From JAWPMT01 sp965215825 (lineage in GTDB: Bacteria > Bacteroidota > Bacteroidia > Cytophagales > Cyclobacteriaceae): 64,000 nucleotides of DNA. Position 1 is the stretch's first letter. Every line of letters starts with the position of its first letter. The stretch lies in assembly GCA_965215825.1 (NCBI GenBank), contig CBDCEM010000003.1, forward strand, positions 248,001 through 312,000. Reading direction: 5' to 3'. Under the pieces are notes generated by a model. The model made no database searches. It was given only the letters and a program-made list of their open reading frames with translations, and was not told where the DNA came from. This document shows positions 29,803-42,900 of the stretch, piece by piece. Both the position numbers and the translations under genes were made by a program.

Positions 29803-30489
29803 ATGAATAAAGGCCAAATTCTTACTGTTTACTTTTTAATCGCACTGGTGGCTTGTAGTCCAAAATCATCCGATCAAGCCGAAGCGAGTCAAACGGAGCC
29901 GGAGCCAGCTCCTGAGGAACAAGTTGCCGAATCTCTGGGGCCTGGTGAAGAGGTAACTGACGCTAGATCACCTCAGGTGCATTCCTGGTTTACAGCACGC
30001 GAGCCCGGAGATGAAGAAATACGTGAATATGGGATCATTACTGAGATGGAGGATTCCCCGTATCCGATGTTTAACATTTCCGTTTCTTTTCCTGAACGAG
30101 AAATGTCTGCTAGCTTTTCTTTAAACGCTGAAGGCGCTTCACTTTCGCATAATATTGGTGATTTTCTGGATCAATACGCTTCTATTTATTATGAAATCAA
30201 GGAGTCTAATCATGTTGCAGATATCATTTTTAATGATCAGTCTTTGCTGGGTGAATATGCCCTGGAAGATTACGAGGGATTTGAGCGTTTCGAAGGCATT
30301 CTAAGAGGAGCAGACAGTGAATCCGGGGATTTGCCTGGCACCTTAACTATTGAAGGTGACAATGAGAATTTCGAGTTCGATTATTTTGTGGATTCGGTTT
30401 TGATGGAAGTCAATAACCAGAAAATAATGGTATATTATTTCGAACGAGTAGATTCGGAGATTACTTACATGGAGCTATCAACTGATTAA
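29803..30489 (+). CDS. Hypothetical lipoprotein
   Basis: Unrecognised 228-residue protein. The signal sequence ends in a lipobox-like LVAC (Cys18). An acidic, proline/glutamate-rich linker (about 22-55) leads into a beta-rich domain. That domain ends with strand-like segments FEFDYFVDSVLMEVNNQ and KIMVYYFERVD, so an outer-membrane-anchored binding protein is possible. Codon 1 is ATG at 29803. No operon partner is evident. Confidence 0.7.
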   Translation: MNKGQILTVYFLIALVACSPKSSDQAEASQTEPEPAPEEQVAESLGPGEEVTDARSPQVHSWFTAREPGDEEIREYGIITEMEDSPYPMFNISVSFPEREMSASFSLNAEGASLSHNIGDFLDQYASIYYEIKESNHVADIIFNDQSLLGEYALEDYEGFERFEGILRGADSESGDLPGTLTIEGDNENFEFDYFVDSVLMEVNNQKIMVYYFERVDSEITYMELSTD

Positions 30490-30598
30490 TGTCCAATCTT
30501 AATAGGTAATCTGTCGTTATCTGATGCCGATTATTCCGTTTTTATAGACTTCTTGTCAGGAAGGATGCCTAGCTGTTGAAAAAGGAGTTGTTGAAGTA

Positions 30599-30890
30599 TC
30601 ATTTTAACTCCCGTTCCATTGCTATTTTGATCAATTCTGCAGAGTCTTTACTCGTAACTTTTGCACGATATTGCGTCGGTGCGTCTTTACCGTATGTTCA
30701 CTGATGAAAAGAGATTCAGCTATGGCTTTCATGTTTTTACTCTCAGAAAAAGGCATTTAATAATTTCAATCTCTCTATCCGACAATTCTTGTAAGGTATT
30801 TTTCGCGGCTGTTTTTCCACGGAAGTAGTCAAATACCTGATCGTTGATCTTGGAGTGACTTTTCCTATCATTACTCTTACAAATGCAACA
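30599..30890 (-). pseudogene. Remnant of a LuxR/NarL-type response regulator output domain
   Basis: Reading the minus strand from 30890, the peptide continues through LQELSDREIEIIKCLF, shifts frame in a T run near 30748, continues SESKNMKAIAESLF and ISEHTVKTHRRNIVQKLRVK, shifts again near 30645, and ends DSAELIKIAMERELK with TGA at 30599-30601. These are the helices of a NarL/LuxR helix-turn-helix domain with the hallmark HTVKTH. Two single-base losses break it, and the receiver domain expected upstream is missing because a stop and the PadR promoter region follow. I read it as a decayed gene rather than an assembly error, since two lesions plus a truncation coincide. Confidence 0.72.
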
Positions 30891-30942
30891 CTAATAAGAA
30901 ATTGAACGTATATTAGTCTTACAAATAGAATACTAATATTCC

Positions 30943-31278
30943 ATGAAAGGAACGCATTTGGGTGAATTAGAAGAATTGGTCCTTCTGTCAACGGCTCTGT
31001 TAGATGGAAATGCGTACACCGTCACAATTGTGGAGGAGATTGCGCGACAAACAGAGCGCTCTTTGACACTAAGCTCAGTCCATACTTCACTGAACCGGTT
31101 AGAAAAAAAGGGTTTCGTGAATTCATACATGGGTGGTGCGTTGAAAGAACGTGGCGGACGTAGAAGGAGACTCTACAAGATTACCTCCCTCGGATATCAA
31201 ACCTTGAATGAGGCAAAAGAGATACGAAACCGCATGTGGTCAGTGATGCCGGAATTGAAATTTGATTTTAGCAGTTGA
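30943..31278 (+). CDS. PadR-family transcriptional regulator
   Basis: Small winged-helix repressor of 111 residues. LGELEELVLLSTALL, the recognition region LSSVHTSLNRLEKKGFV and the wing ERGGRRRRLYKITSLGYQ are diagnostic for PadR. It is followed after 3 bp by a prefix-domain ABC permease, the common PadR-permease pair, so it probably represses that operon in response to a ligand that may be an export substrate. Between the pseudogene and this start lie several near-identical short motifs (TTAGT, CTTACAAATG) that could be its operator. Confidence 0.9.
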   Translation: MKGTHLGELEELVLLSTALLDGNAYTVTIVEEIARQTERSLTLSSVHTSLNRLEKKGFVNSYMGGALKERGGRRRRLYKITSLGYQTLNEAKEIRNRMWSVMPELKFDFSS

Positions 31279-31281
31279 GCC

Positions 31282-33897
31282 TTGGAATCATCAAAGCAAT
31301 ATCCCCCCAATTGGCCCGATCGCTTCCTTGAGTGGTATTGCGCGGAACATTACCTGGAAGAAATTCAGGGTGATCTCCACGAATGGTTTGATTTGGAATG
31401 TCAACGTGTGGGCCATCAAAAAGCTCGGCTGCGCTACTCAGTAATGGTGTTCCGGTATTTCAGCCTTTTCCGACTCAAACCTTTTCAAAAACTCATTACT
31501 CATCCGAACTATCTATCTATGAAATCCATCGCAAAACTCACTTTTCGGAACCTTCGTCGTGATAAATTATCCGGACTGATCCGTATTGGAAACCTCACAC
31601 TTGGCATCACGATCTTTTTACTTTCGCTGGTCTATGCCAGATATGAACTGGATTATGATCAATTTCATGAAAAAGCTGATCGAATCTATCGGATAGGCTC
31701 GGAGTTTGACGGTAACCCTTGGGCAGCCACACCTCTTGGAATGGGACCATTTGTTCAAGACAATGGGGGAAAAGTTGCGAATATGACCCGACTGGCTCCT
31801 ATTCGCAACACCACTGTTAAATATGAAGACAAACTCTTCTATGAAAAGAATGGGTTTTACGCAGATAGCAGCCTTTTCCAAATGTTTTCATTCGAAATGG
31901 TCAGAGGCAATGCGGAAACGGCATTGACTGATCCCAAGTCCGTCGTTATCACAGAAAGTATGGCCCTGAAGTACTTTGGTAATGCCAATCCAATCGGCAG
32001 GAACCTCGAACTTTCGGCGGATTCTGACCGGGAGGGAAATGTGGAGCCACGTACGGTAACAGGTGTCATGCCCAACATCCCAGAGCAGTCGCACTTGCAA
32101 TTCGACTTTGTCTGTTCCATTTATAGTTTCGATGAAAGGTTTTCACGACAATGGCGTAATTTCTGGGTGTATACCTATGTTGAACTAGCACCTGGTGCAA
32201 CGACAGAACAAACCAAAGCCCTGATCAAGAATGAGTTTGCCAGCTTGAGGAATATACCGGAAGAAGAGCTGAGCTTGTATGAAGTGCTCACGATCCCAAT
32301 TAAGCAGATTCATCTATATACCAATCACGAGAAAGAGTATGCTGATAATGGGAACATTTACTATGTCTACATACTACTGTCTATTGGTATTTTCGTACTG
32401 ATCATTTCATGCATCAATTTCATTAACCTGACCGTGATCAAAGGGCTGGATCGAGCGAAAGAAGTTGGCTTGAGAAAAGTTATGGGGGCCAATCGCTTGC
32501 AACTCATGGCGCAATTCATGGGTGAAAATGGTATCCTGCTTTTGATTTCAGGAATTATTTGCCTGATTTCGTTGGCTTTGTTGTCTCCATTATTTCGTGC
32601 GTTTTCGGGCCTTGATCTCCCTTTAAATGTTTTCTCTGCACCTGAAATTATTATCGTGTTGTTGATTATCCTGATGGTACTTCAACTGGTCAGTGGGCTC
32701 TATCCGGCTTTAATCTTGAGCAAGTTTATGCCTGCTGATACGATCAAGGCTGGAAGCCATTCAAGACCAATGAAAAGAGTCGGATTGACCAGACAGGTGC
32801 TAATGATTGCTCAGTTCTGTATCTCCGTTATTCTGGTAATTGGTTCTATAGTGGTTTATGACCAGCTTTCCTTTATCCAATCCAGAGACCTTGGTTTTGA
32901 GAAAGATCAAGTCTTATTGGTTAAGCTTAATCGCTCCATCACGGGACAATTCAAACAATTTGAAAATGAATTGTTACAAGTTTCAGGGGTCAAATCCGTT
33001 TCTACTTCTTCTTCAGTTCCAGGTTACCGGATCATGCTTGAAGGTATGTCTGAGATTGGGGGAAGTGAAGAATTCGACAGTCGATTACTTTATGCTGATG
33101 AGACCTTCCTTGAGACGTATGCCATTGAGTTACTCGAAGGGAAATATTTCAATGGCAATATTGCCAGAGGAACTAATGAATTCATGCTCAATCAAACAGC
33201 CTCGAAACAATTTTTTGGAGACCGAAATCCAATCAATCAGGAAATCACCATTTCTGGAGATACTGGAATTGTGGTGGGTATTGTCCAGGATTTTAATTTT
33301 CAAACCTTGCATTCTGCTGTGGAGCCCCTTACCATCTCCAATCTGCCCGTGGCATTGTTTGGTTACGCTTCAATCAAATATGAAGCGCGAGCTACATCAT
33401 CTGTCTTGTCAGCAATAGAAGAAGCTTCAGGGGAGATCTACCCGGGCCTTCCTTCCCTAGAGGTTGAGTTCCTGGATCAACGGTTTGAACAACTGTACCT
33501 CTCAGAGAGTAAACTAATGACCATTGTTTGGGTTTTCTGCTTAATTACGGTCGTGCTCACAGTGTCTGGCATCTTCGGAGTGGCGAGCTACAACGCACAT
33601 CAACGAGCCAAGGAAATTGCTATTCGTAAAGTGCTGGGAGGTAGTTTGATAGAATTGTTGAAACAATTGTCCAAAGGATTCGTCTGGCTATTACTTTTTG
33701 CTTTGGTGATTGGATTACCAGGAGCATATTACTTATCTAACTGGTGGTTGGAAGACTTTGCGTACCGTATCTCACTGAGCCCCGGACTATTCATTGTTGC
33801 AGGGATATCGATGCTTCTCATCATAGCACTGAGTTCTGGAATGATTACCTTGAAAACAGCGAATTCTAACCCTGCGAAAGTCTTGAAAAGCGAATAA
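31282..33897 (+). CDS. ABC transporter permease, FtsX/MacB type with N-terminal prefix domain
   Basis: Inner-membrane permease of 871 residues. An additional N-terminal cytoplasmic segment (about 1-75, PNWPDRFLEWYCAEHYLEE) is the permease-prefix domain that accompanies PadR regulators. The duplicated MacB arrangement follows: TM near 105-125, periplasmic domain, FtsX helices near 370-490 (RAKEVGLRKVMGANR), a second TM near 515, a second periplasmic domain and FtsX helices near 745-865 (RAKEIAIRKVLGGS). The start appears to be TTG at 31282, three bases after the PadR stop, because the in-frame codon just before is that TGA. No ATPase is adjacent. Confidence 0.9.
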   Translation: MESSKQYPPNWPDRFLEWYCAEHYLEEIQGDLHEWFDLECQRVGHQKARLRYSVMVFRYFSLFRLKPFQKLITHPNYLSMKSIAKLTFRNLRRDKLSGLIRIGNLTLGITIFLLSLVYARYELDYDQFHEKADRIYRIGSEFDGNPWAATPLGMGPFVQDNGGKVANMTRLAPIRNTTVKYEDKLFYEKNGFYADSSLFQMFSFEMVRGNAETALTDPKSVVITESMALKYFGNANPIGRNLELSADSDREGNVEPRTVTGVMPNIPEQSHLQFDFVCSIYSFDERFSRQWRNFWVYTYVELAPGATTEQTKALIKNEFASLRNIPEEELSLYEVLTIPIKQIHLYTNHEKEYADNGNIYYVYILLSIGIFVLIISCINFINLTVIKGLDRAKEVGLRKVMGANRLQLMAQFMGENGILLLISGIICLISLALLSPLFRAFSGLDLPLNVFSAPEIIIVLLIILMVLQLVSGLYPALILSKFMPADTIKAGSHSRPMKRVGLTRQVLMIAQFCISVILVIGSIVVYDQLSFIQSRDLGFEKDQVLLVKLNRSITGQFKQFENELLQVSGVKSVSTSSSVPGYRIMLEGMSEIGGSEEFDSRLLYADETFLETYAIELLEGKYFNGNIARGTNEFMLNQTASKQFFGDRNPINQEITISGDTGIVVGIVQDFNFQTLHSAVEPLTISNLPVALFGYASIKYEARATSSVLSAIEEASGEIYPGLPSLEVEFLDQRFEQLYLSESKLMTIVWVFCLITVVLTVSGIFGVASYNAHQRAKEIAIRKVLGGSLIELLKQLSKGFVWLLLFALVIGLPGAYYLSNWWLEDFAYRISLSPGLFIVAGISMLLIIALSSGMITLKTANSNPAKVLKSE

Positions 33898-33921
33898 TTG
33901 AATACTTACTCCGTGAAATTC

Positions 33922-33951
33922 CGAAAATGGACGTTAATTGCCATGTTCGGA
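33922..33951. terminator. Hairpin between converging genes, weak terminator candidate
   Basis: CCGAA-A-ATGG pairs with CCAT-G-TTCGG around a 10-base loop, giving nine base pairs with one mismatch. It lies 24 bp after the permease stop and 21 bp before the end of the giant surface-protein gene. No T run follows on either strand, so termination is uncertain. Confidence 0.35.
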
Positions 33952-33972
33952 TAACATATTCGTGCATTTTTA

Positions 33973-36900
33973 TTATTCATTGACTAATCTCATTCTCACA
34001 ATTTCGTCACCTTGCTGAACTTCGAGAATATACAACCCGGGGGGTACCCGCAGGTTTTCAAACTGAATAAACCGATTATCGGATATAACCGTTTCTTCTA
34101 GTATTACTTGCCCGTTTATACCAGTGATCTTAATGTTGGCTGGTGTATCAGCCTCTTTCAAACCTATATAAAGTCGATCAGAAAACGGATTAGGATACAC
34201 CACCAGATCATGCTCTTCAATTTCGGTTTCAGCGATTACGATGGGAGAGTATTCAAAATCACCATCATAATCCACTTGCATTAGTCGATAGTAATTTGAA
34301 CCAGCCAATGGATCGGTATCTACAAAGCGGTATTCAATGATGTCCTCACTATCACCATTTCCTGGAATTTCATTCAGTACTTCAAAGGCGATACCATCTG
34401 CGGAACGTTCTATGATGAATTTTTCATTGTCGATTTCCGTGGCGGTATGCCAGACTAGCTCAATGCCCTCTTCAATCTGAAGGGCGTAAAAGTCGAGTAA
34501 TGCTACAGGAGTAATAACATCGCCACCCCCACCGACTCCTGAAAAGCTACTAATTCCACTAGCTGCTGCCTGATAGATGCCTGAGGATACCTCAGTTGCA
34601 CTAAGAGGCCCTGCCCGCTCAACCCAACTCGTGCCGTCATTGGTTGATATGAACATGTTACTTCGGTCAAAACCAGCAGCCTCGTCTGCGGTATTCCACT
34701 GAATGCTAAGTGTAATATTGAAACCACTACCTGTGGCATTCACATCCCAGGTTTTGCTTATGACATTTGAAGTAAACGCTGCTCCGGAGGTATTGTAAGC
34801 ATAAATGCCATCGAATGTCCGAATGGCAAAGGTTGCGGTCGTCCCCAAATTGGTGAAGGAGATCGGTGTGTAGTTAGTATTGGTCCCGATCGGATAGGTC
34901 ACGACGCCATCAGCGGTTCCTATTTCCATTTCAATGGATCCACCGGAATCATTATGATTGATTGTCTGAATATAACTTGAACTACTTCCTCCGGAGATAC
35001 TTGCGCCGGAGTTCAGGGTCAGGTTGAAACCTTCCAGTTGAAGGTTTCCGCTTGTCATGGTAAGTGTTCCTGTCAACGTAGTGTTACCACAAAGAATCGG
35101 ACTGCCACCATTCATCTCCAGATTGCTAAACGTTCCTCCTGAAATCATTGGATTACCTGAGGTAAACTGGATTTTGCCATCTCCTGTGATCGTTCCATTA
35201 TTGACCAAATTGCCAGTTACTGTCAATGTCTGACCACCTGATAAGGTGAGGGTACTCCCCGAAGTTAGATTAAAATCATCAACGGTCAAATCAGCATCTA
35301 CGGTCAGGTCATGCTGAACGTAGAGCTTTTGTGATGCTCCGGGAGAAGCTCCTCCAACCCATGTGTTGCCAGAGTTGAGGTTTCCAGGTCCGTTAGTCTT
35401 AAAAGGTTCTCGTGCTGATCCATCAACCCAGTCCGCATCATCCATGTTGGTAAGTGCCCCATTATTGGTGTTGGTCGAATTATCATCCAGAGTCGTTCCG
35501 CTACTTTCGTCAAATGTGTAATATGCCACAAGTCCCGTCTCGCTGCCCGTTAGGGATTCAAACATATTTGCCTGGATCTCTGCGCCGGTACGGGCGGTAT
35601 TCCAGATACGTACTTCATCGATCAGACCATCGTATTGGCCAAAGCTGTCATTACGGTATCTACCGATGTACATTTCCCTTGAGCTGTTTTTTGTAATGGT
35701 TCCATCATAAGCTGTAGAAGACATCAGAATTCCATCCAAATAAAGGTGTACTTGGGACCCGTCGGCTACACCCGCCACATGTGTCCAGGTTGATGCTGTT
35801 GCCGTTGCAGAGGCGGTCACAAGATTGTTGTCACTTTCGTTGATGAGGAATTGATAATTGCCAGCATTGATTTGCAAGACAAAGACGTTGCTCGCATCCC
35901 CTGAAGTGTAATACCTGGAAACCACACCTCTGAAACTGGTAGTTACATCAGGCCTTACCCATGCCTCTACTGTCAAAAAGTCATTGATGGGTTCCAGGGT
36001 TGAGTTATCAGCAATCGAAACCCGATCATCCGATCCATCGAAATCCAACGCATTACCTGCTCCCTGTAGGCTATTGGCCAGTGATTGGTCAGCCACACTG
36101 GCTGTTGACGCCACCCAATTAGAAGAGGTACTACTCAAGGCAAAATTAGTTAACGTACCACTGTTTCCATTTCCACTTCGATCAGTTAGGACATCTACAC
36201 CGGTATTGGTGCCATCAGCGATCCCGGTATTGAATTGGTAGTAGGCAACGAGATTAGATTCATTGGCGACATCCAGTTTTCGATTCATATTGTCTCTGAT
36301 CTCTTGCTCGGTACGTTCGTCGGACCAGATCCTGATTTCGTCCAATGCCCCGTTAAGATTAGAAAAGGTATTGGTAACTACACCAAACTGGACGGAAGAG
36401 GTAGTGTTTTCCATGGCCGTATAGCTTCCCGAACCGCCGGTGCCGTCATTACTTGGGATGCCATCGACGTAGAGAGTAAGGCCATTGGCAGAACCGCTAC
36501 CATCATAAGTGAAAGCCAAGTGATACCATTCTCCTGCAGAAAATAGACCCGCAGCCGTTTGCTGAAAGACACTTCCTCCTGCAGACTCATCCCAAAGGGT
36601 GACGTGGAATTGTCCACCTGTGCCTGAGCCCATGTACCATTCTCCGGCAGATAGACCGCCACTTTTCTTCGATATCATGGTGAATTCAGCGGTATTATCT
36701 ATTCTCACCCAGGTCTCTATACTGAAGGGTGAATCAGTTGTTCCGTTTCCAAAAGTAAAGGCATCTGCGTCAGCCACATCGATGTAATCGTTATCTGCAT
36801 CAAAATCCAGCGTATTTCCGGCCCCGGCATCTGTTCTACCCAGTGTGAAGTAATAATCGTGAGTCATTTCTCCTCCATCCACGATAAATGAAATGTTATT

Positions 36901-39900
36901 ACTGCTGGGATAGGAAGAGAGGACTTCTACAATGGAGAAATCCCCGGAAGTTCCAGATCGGGAGAGTAGGAAGTAAGTATAGTCGGGATCAGGAATAGCA
37001 CCCAGGTCGAAGGTGAAGGTCACATTTCCATTGGCTGTTCCCACTGCATCATTCTTGTCAATTTGCCAGGTTTTGGTGTAGCGACTAGTAACCAAAGTTC
37101 CGGTTGGAATATCGGCGGTTGTTTCCGTAAAGGCGCCTCCATCGTTATTCCATCGGATGAAGTCGTTGGCATCTTGCAGGAAGTCACCAGCATTTTGCGT
37201 GCTGGTTAGGGTAAGTTCTCCGTTAGTAGCTGTCAAGTTGCCACCATTGCTAATGATGACACTTGTGGTAATGCCGGTCCGGGTTGATGCTATGTAGTTG
37301 GAAGAGGTCATGGAACCGCCAAGGTTAGTGAAGTTTGTTAATGTACCTCCGTGCCCATTAGCGGTTAAGTCTGGTAAGGCAATATTGCTATCACCAATTC
37401 CCTGATTGAAGCGATAATAGGCGAGTAGGTTCGTTTCATCGCCAGTTAGGTTAGCGACCATATTGTCTAAAATTTCCTGCTGAGTTCGTTGGTCATTCCA
37501 GACTCGCAGCTCATCTATATTTCCAGCGAAGAAATTACAGTTGCAAGTATTACCCTGACGTCCAATGAAGGTGGGATTGGTATCTGCATTGTATAAGGTA
37601 CCAGAATAGGTGCCTCCACCGTCGGAAAGGCCATTCAGGAAGAAGGTGACCGTCATAGTAGAGGAGTTATAAACCGCCGCTACGTGACTCCATGTATTGA
37701 GTGAGATGGCAGTATTCGAAGTGTGCGTTTCTGAGGTAGCTCCCACTTTGCCGAGCTGGAAAAATAAGTTGTTGCCGACCAATGAGAAGATGAAAATATC
37801 AGTGTTGGCGGCACCTCCTCCGGCTCCTTTTGATATAATGGTTTCAGCTGTCCCATCTGTAGGGTAAATCCAGGCCTCGAAAGTATAATCGCCGCTATTC
37901 AGATTGAATGCCGAATTATGAGGAATGACCACCTGATCATTGGTATCATCAAAATTCAACGCATTCCCTACTCCGACATCTGATCTTCCTAAAGTATAAT
38001 AGGATCCATCATCGATGGCAGAAGCATCCACGATAAATTCAATGCTACTACTATTAGGATTGACACCCAGGGTAGGGACAATTGCAAAATCACCAGAGGT
38101 TCCTGTTCGTTCAAGCAGATAATAAGTGTAGGTCACACTAGGTGTAGTACCCAGGTCAAAACCGAGTCTTACTGAACCATTGGAAGTGCCGGAAGCATCA
38201 TTCTTAGTCAGGTTCCAGATTCGGTCGTATCGTGCATTGAGTAAGGTTCCAGAAGGAAGATCAGTGATTACTTCGCTGAAATTTCCGTTATCGTGTCCGG
38301 CCAGTAGCAGGTCATTATCGTCATTTTGGAAGCTTACATCTGTTAAGGTCAGTTCACCGGAAGTGCCAGTGGAAACATCTGAACCTCCTGATTGGAAGAT
38401 GGCTTGATTCTGCGCGAATATGTTCCAGCCGGCGGCAGCCCATTCGGTACCGACCATGTTGGTCAGTGTCCCGTCATTGTTATTTGATGTGAGGTCTGGC
38501 AAGGAGGTGCCTGAGGATTGATCGAATCGATAATAAGCCTGCAGGTTAGCCGTGGACGGGTCAAGGAGCCCCGTCATGTTTTCAACAATTTCTTCGTGTG
38601 TTCTTACGTCATTCCAGATACGAACTTCATCGATGCTTCCTTCCCATTCCCCATCATTAGAAGTCCCTGTATCAAAATCTCCAATCAACAAAGGTTCGGA
38701 ATTGGTGTTGGTGAAAGTTCCTGCATCGGTTATTGTGCCATATAAAACACCATCAACGTACAAGCGTTTTTCAGATCCATCGAAGGTAAGTGCTACATGA
38801 TACCAGGTGCTTGTGGAAAGGGTAGGACTGAAGGATAGCGGAACTTGTTGATCGGTTGAAGCATCACCGGTTCCAAATACATAACCGATATTTCCTGAAT
38901 TGTTGACAAAAAGGACAAATGGGTTGTCACTTGTGTATGATCCGTAATTGAGAGCCAGGATTCGATTGAACCTGCCAGTATTAGCAAAAGAACTGCCATT
39001 AACCCTTGCCTCCACGGTAAAAGTTGAACTGCTAAGGATTTGACTTCCTAAATTGACCAGATCGTTTGTGCCATCAAAGACCAACCCATTCCCAACTCCA
39101 GGCAACTGTGCAGTACTGTTCATACTTCCCAAAGAAGCAGGAACAGCCGAAAAATCATTCACGTCATTTCCTGTGTCCGTTCCATTTGGAATTCTGGCAA
39201 TGGCTTCATCGGCAATGCCCGTTGCCAATCCCCCGTTGGAACTGCCGTCTGGTGCACCATCCCCATTGCCGTCACCAGAGATATCATCCCCTAGTTCAAC
39301 TTGATCCACAATCGTACCTGTGGCATCTCTAAGGGTGATCACAACATCATCCTCCATTTCGCCAGTGGCGTTGCCTAAGACGTAGAAATCACCTGATCTT
39401 GTGTTAACAAATTCACCACTGTTGTTGGAAAAATAGACCGCATCGCCGAATGGCCCTGAAGTGGTAATAATTCCATCCTGGCTATCAGTTCCGTCTTCAA
39501 TTCGTAACGTCCAACCGGTTAGGTTTACATTGTCTGTACCAATGTACAATTCTATCCATTCGTCAGAACCAGTTACTGAACCACCGGCAATAGTTCCATC
39601 AAAATCATTGGTACTCCAATCTTGCTGTGGGTCCGTGACTATTTCATTGATGAGCACCGTTCCTGTAGGAGAGTTAGTAGCACCTATTGTAGGCCGTGTT
39701 TGTACAAAATCCACATCATCCGTGCCCGTATCCGTTGCATTAGGATACCGTACCACCGCCTCTGAATTGAATGCACTGTTCGAACCACTTGGCGCCTCGC
39801 CAGAACCACCACCTATAGTCACTTGATCGACAATGGTATTTCCCGCGTCTCTTAGAATGATGCTTAGACCCGTATTATTGATTTCTCCTGAAGGGTTACC

Positions 39901-42900
39901 CAGAATTAGATAGTCACCAATTTCGGTGCTAATGAACGATCCGCTTCCGGTTGAAACATAATTGACCGTTTCGAACAGACCGCCTGAAGCAATGCTTCCG
40001 GAAACATCACTACCATCATTGAGTTCCATGGTCCAACCAGTCAGGTTGAGGCCTGAAGTGCCTATATAAAGCTCAATCCATTCATCGACACCACTAACTG
40101 TACCGGCACCGATGGTGCCGTCGAAAGAGGAAGTACTCCAGTCTGTAAAAGGATCAGTCACCACTTCATTGATCACTACCGTTCCCGAAGGACTACTCGT
40201 CGCACCAAGGGAAGCGAGTGTTTTCACAAAATCAGTAGCATCAATGTCCGTATCGGAGCCATTGGGAATTCGGGCTACTGCTTCATCAGAAGTTGAACTG
40301 GCGTTGCTGTTAAAGCCAGTACCTGAACCTGTGGCGATGGTTACTTGATCAATAATGCCACTACTGCCATCTTTGAGAATGACGGTTAAAGTCCCTGTTG
40401 AATTCATCATTCCGGAGGATGGATCTCCAAGAATCAGGTAATCTCCGGATTTGGTATTATTGAGGAATCCTCCTGTTAATGACCGGTAGTTAGACTGATT
40501 GAATGCACCACCCGCTGAAAGGCTACCTGATACATCGGTACCATCATTCATTTCAATGGTCCATGAGGTGAGATCCAGGTCATCTGTCGTGATGTACAAC
40601 TCGATCCACTCATCATCTGCGTCTCCGGTTCCGCCGGGGCTGGGGTTAAAGAAGTTGCTGGCGCCCCAATCTTGTTGAGGGTCCGTAACTACTTCATTGA
40701 TAACGACAAATTGTGAAGTCAGTGTGGCATAATTGGCATTTGCGAAAGAGAAATATTCTCCGTCTGCCAGGTCAATAGAAGCGGTATAGTGGGTGCCATC
40801 ATCGGTCATTTCTACCACTCTTCTATTGACATCAGCGGGAAATGAGCCATCAGAGGTATGAGCCACGAGAGAAACAGTACCTGTCGCCATTGAATTGGAA
40901 AAACGGATTTCCACGCTACCCACCGTTCCGGTTTCCTGAACTCTCCATGCCCGTGTCATTCGGTTGGAGGTAGTGGCGTTACTATTGTTGATGTTGTCAG
41001 TTCCGAAAGTTGAGGCTCCACCATCGTGGCCCCAGATCAGCCAGGAATCGTCAGAGGAGTAAACGGAAGGTGAAGAATGGGTGCCATTGGCTACTTCAAC
41101 GATTGCTCCTGTATTGATACTTCCGGATTGCTTCTGATCTAATTCGGAAGCATCATCCCGGGCTAGTCCGGCTACATCGTTGTTGTAAGTGGCATTGGTA
41201 GTGGCGTTCCAGACTACTCCACCATCTGCTGCCAGGTAGTTCGTAGCTGAGGTTTGATCCAGAGTTATTCCATATTTCAACGCGAGATAGGTGAAAACTT
41301 GTTGCCTTTGAGTAGCGGTCAAAGCATCTCCGAAAATCACTACTTCGCCCATTTGTCCAGTCCAGTGGAAAGTGTCAGTCGATTCACGCCGACCAATGGT
41401 AATGGTTCCGGTTTCTGTGGTTTGTAATCCGGCGGTTTCTATATCTGTCGTGAAAAGGCCATTGACATGTGATGCAGCAGAGGCTCCACTGCTTTGCAAG
41501 GTTCCTCCAAAAATGCGTGAGAGGCCATCGTCGTATTCACTGTCTGCTCCTATATCAGAGAAATTAGTAGCATTGGCAGGTATAAAACGGTGACCTGAGG
41601 CCCCGTTAATGTGCATTTCATATCGTTCCTGTGTAACTGTAGACATGAAAAACTGGACAGCTGTGCTGGAGGAATTGGCCACAAAAAGTAGCTCGTAATC
41701 TGAATTGTTCAAGCCCATTGTACCCGCATCATTGGTCAGAGTAAGGAAATCCGAACCATCGAAATCTATAGCAGTGTTGAAATTGATGGCATCAGAAGTA
41801 CTTGAAGGTTGCGCTGCACCCGTGCCCTGTGTGGCGTGGTTACTATTACCTGACTGGTCATCCCATTGACTCGCTGCGAAACCTTCACCAGCTTTTAACC
41901 AAAGTTGCAGGTCCAAAGAGATACCGCCGGGAGCGGGGCCTGAGCCCTGAACAGCAAAATCGTAGGCTGCCTCATCACAATCGTCCGAATTGACAGTGAT
42001 GGTTGCGGTTCTATTGCCTGAACCCCCGGGCGTGAAGGTCACGATGAAGGTTTCACTTCCTGAAGCGGCAACCGAACTGGGAGCGCCACTTACTACAAAT
42101 TCACTTGAGTTTGTGCCAGAAGAAGTAACGCTGCTGATGTTCAGGGTGGCAGTTCCGGTATTTTGAATAGTGTAAGTGATCGCATTTCCTGAGGTGTAGG
42201 TCAGGCCAAAATCCGTATCGATGGTCGTGCTAATGGTCGTACTTCCATCGGCAATGTTCATGCTGTTACCCTGAACATTGATCTCAGGCTGATCGACGGG
42301 AGTCGTTGAATTGCTAACATTGTTACCGGAGCCATCCATCCAGTTAGACGTAGATCCCGTCAATGCAAAATTCGTGAGTGTGCCATCATTGTTGTTAGAT
42401 GTTAAGTCATCCAGGGTGGTTTGACCAGTATTGGTGCCCCCAGCTTCATTTTGATTGAAGTTATAATAAGCAACCAGGCCCGATTCGGAACCTGTCAATT
42501 CCACATCTTTGGTAGCTAGAATTTCTGAACAGGTTCGGGCAGTATTCCAAATGCTGACTTCATCAAATGATCCGTCCCAATAGGTCCCGTTTGGTCCGGT
42601 GTAAACAGATCCAAGCCCGAAACTTACGCCATTAAAATCAAAGTTCGTGGTTTGTGTCAGTTGCTCCGCACCGTCCCAATACGCTGTTGCATTTCCTCCT
42701 GAATAAACCACAGCCAAGTGGTGCCACGCTCCGGACCAATCCGAGCTCACATCGACCAACTTGAGCCAGGCGGCTCCGGTCCAGACAAAAATGTCAAAAT
42801 CATCAGTGTTGGTCGGGTCAATACCTAAAGATCCGGCTTGAGAAGTTGCTCCGGTTGGTTGTGCATAAATGCGTTGATTATCCGGTAATGCATCAGCATA

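Noticed and set aside
30743..30991. 82-codon minus-strand ORF across the PadR start
   Set aside because: It reads the LuxR remnant out of frame; the real signal is in the other two frames.
32858..33418. 186-codon ORF in another frame of the FtsX permease gene
   Set aside because: It lies wholly inside a well-supported gene and its translation has no coherent protein pattern.
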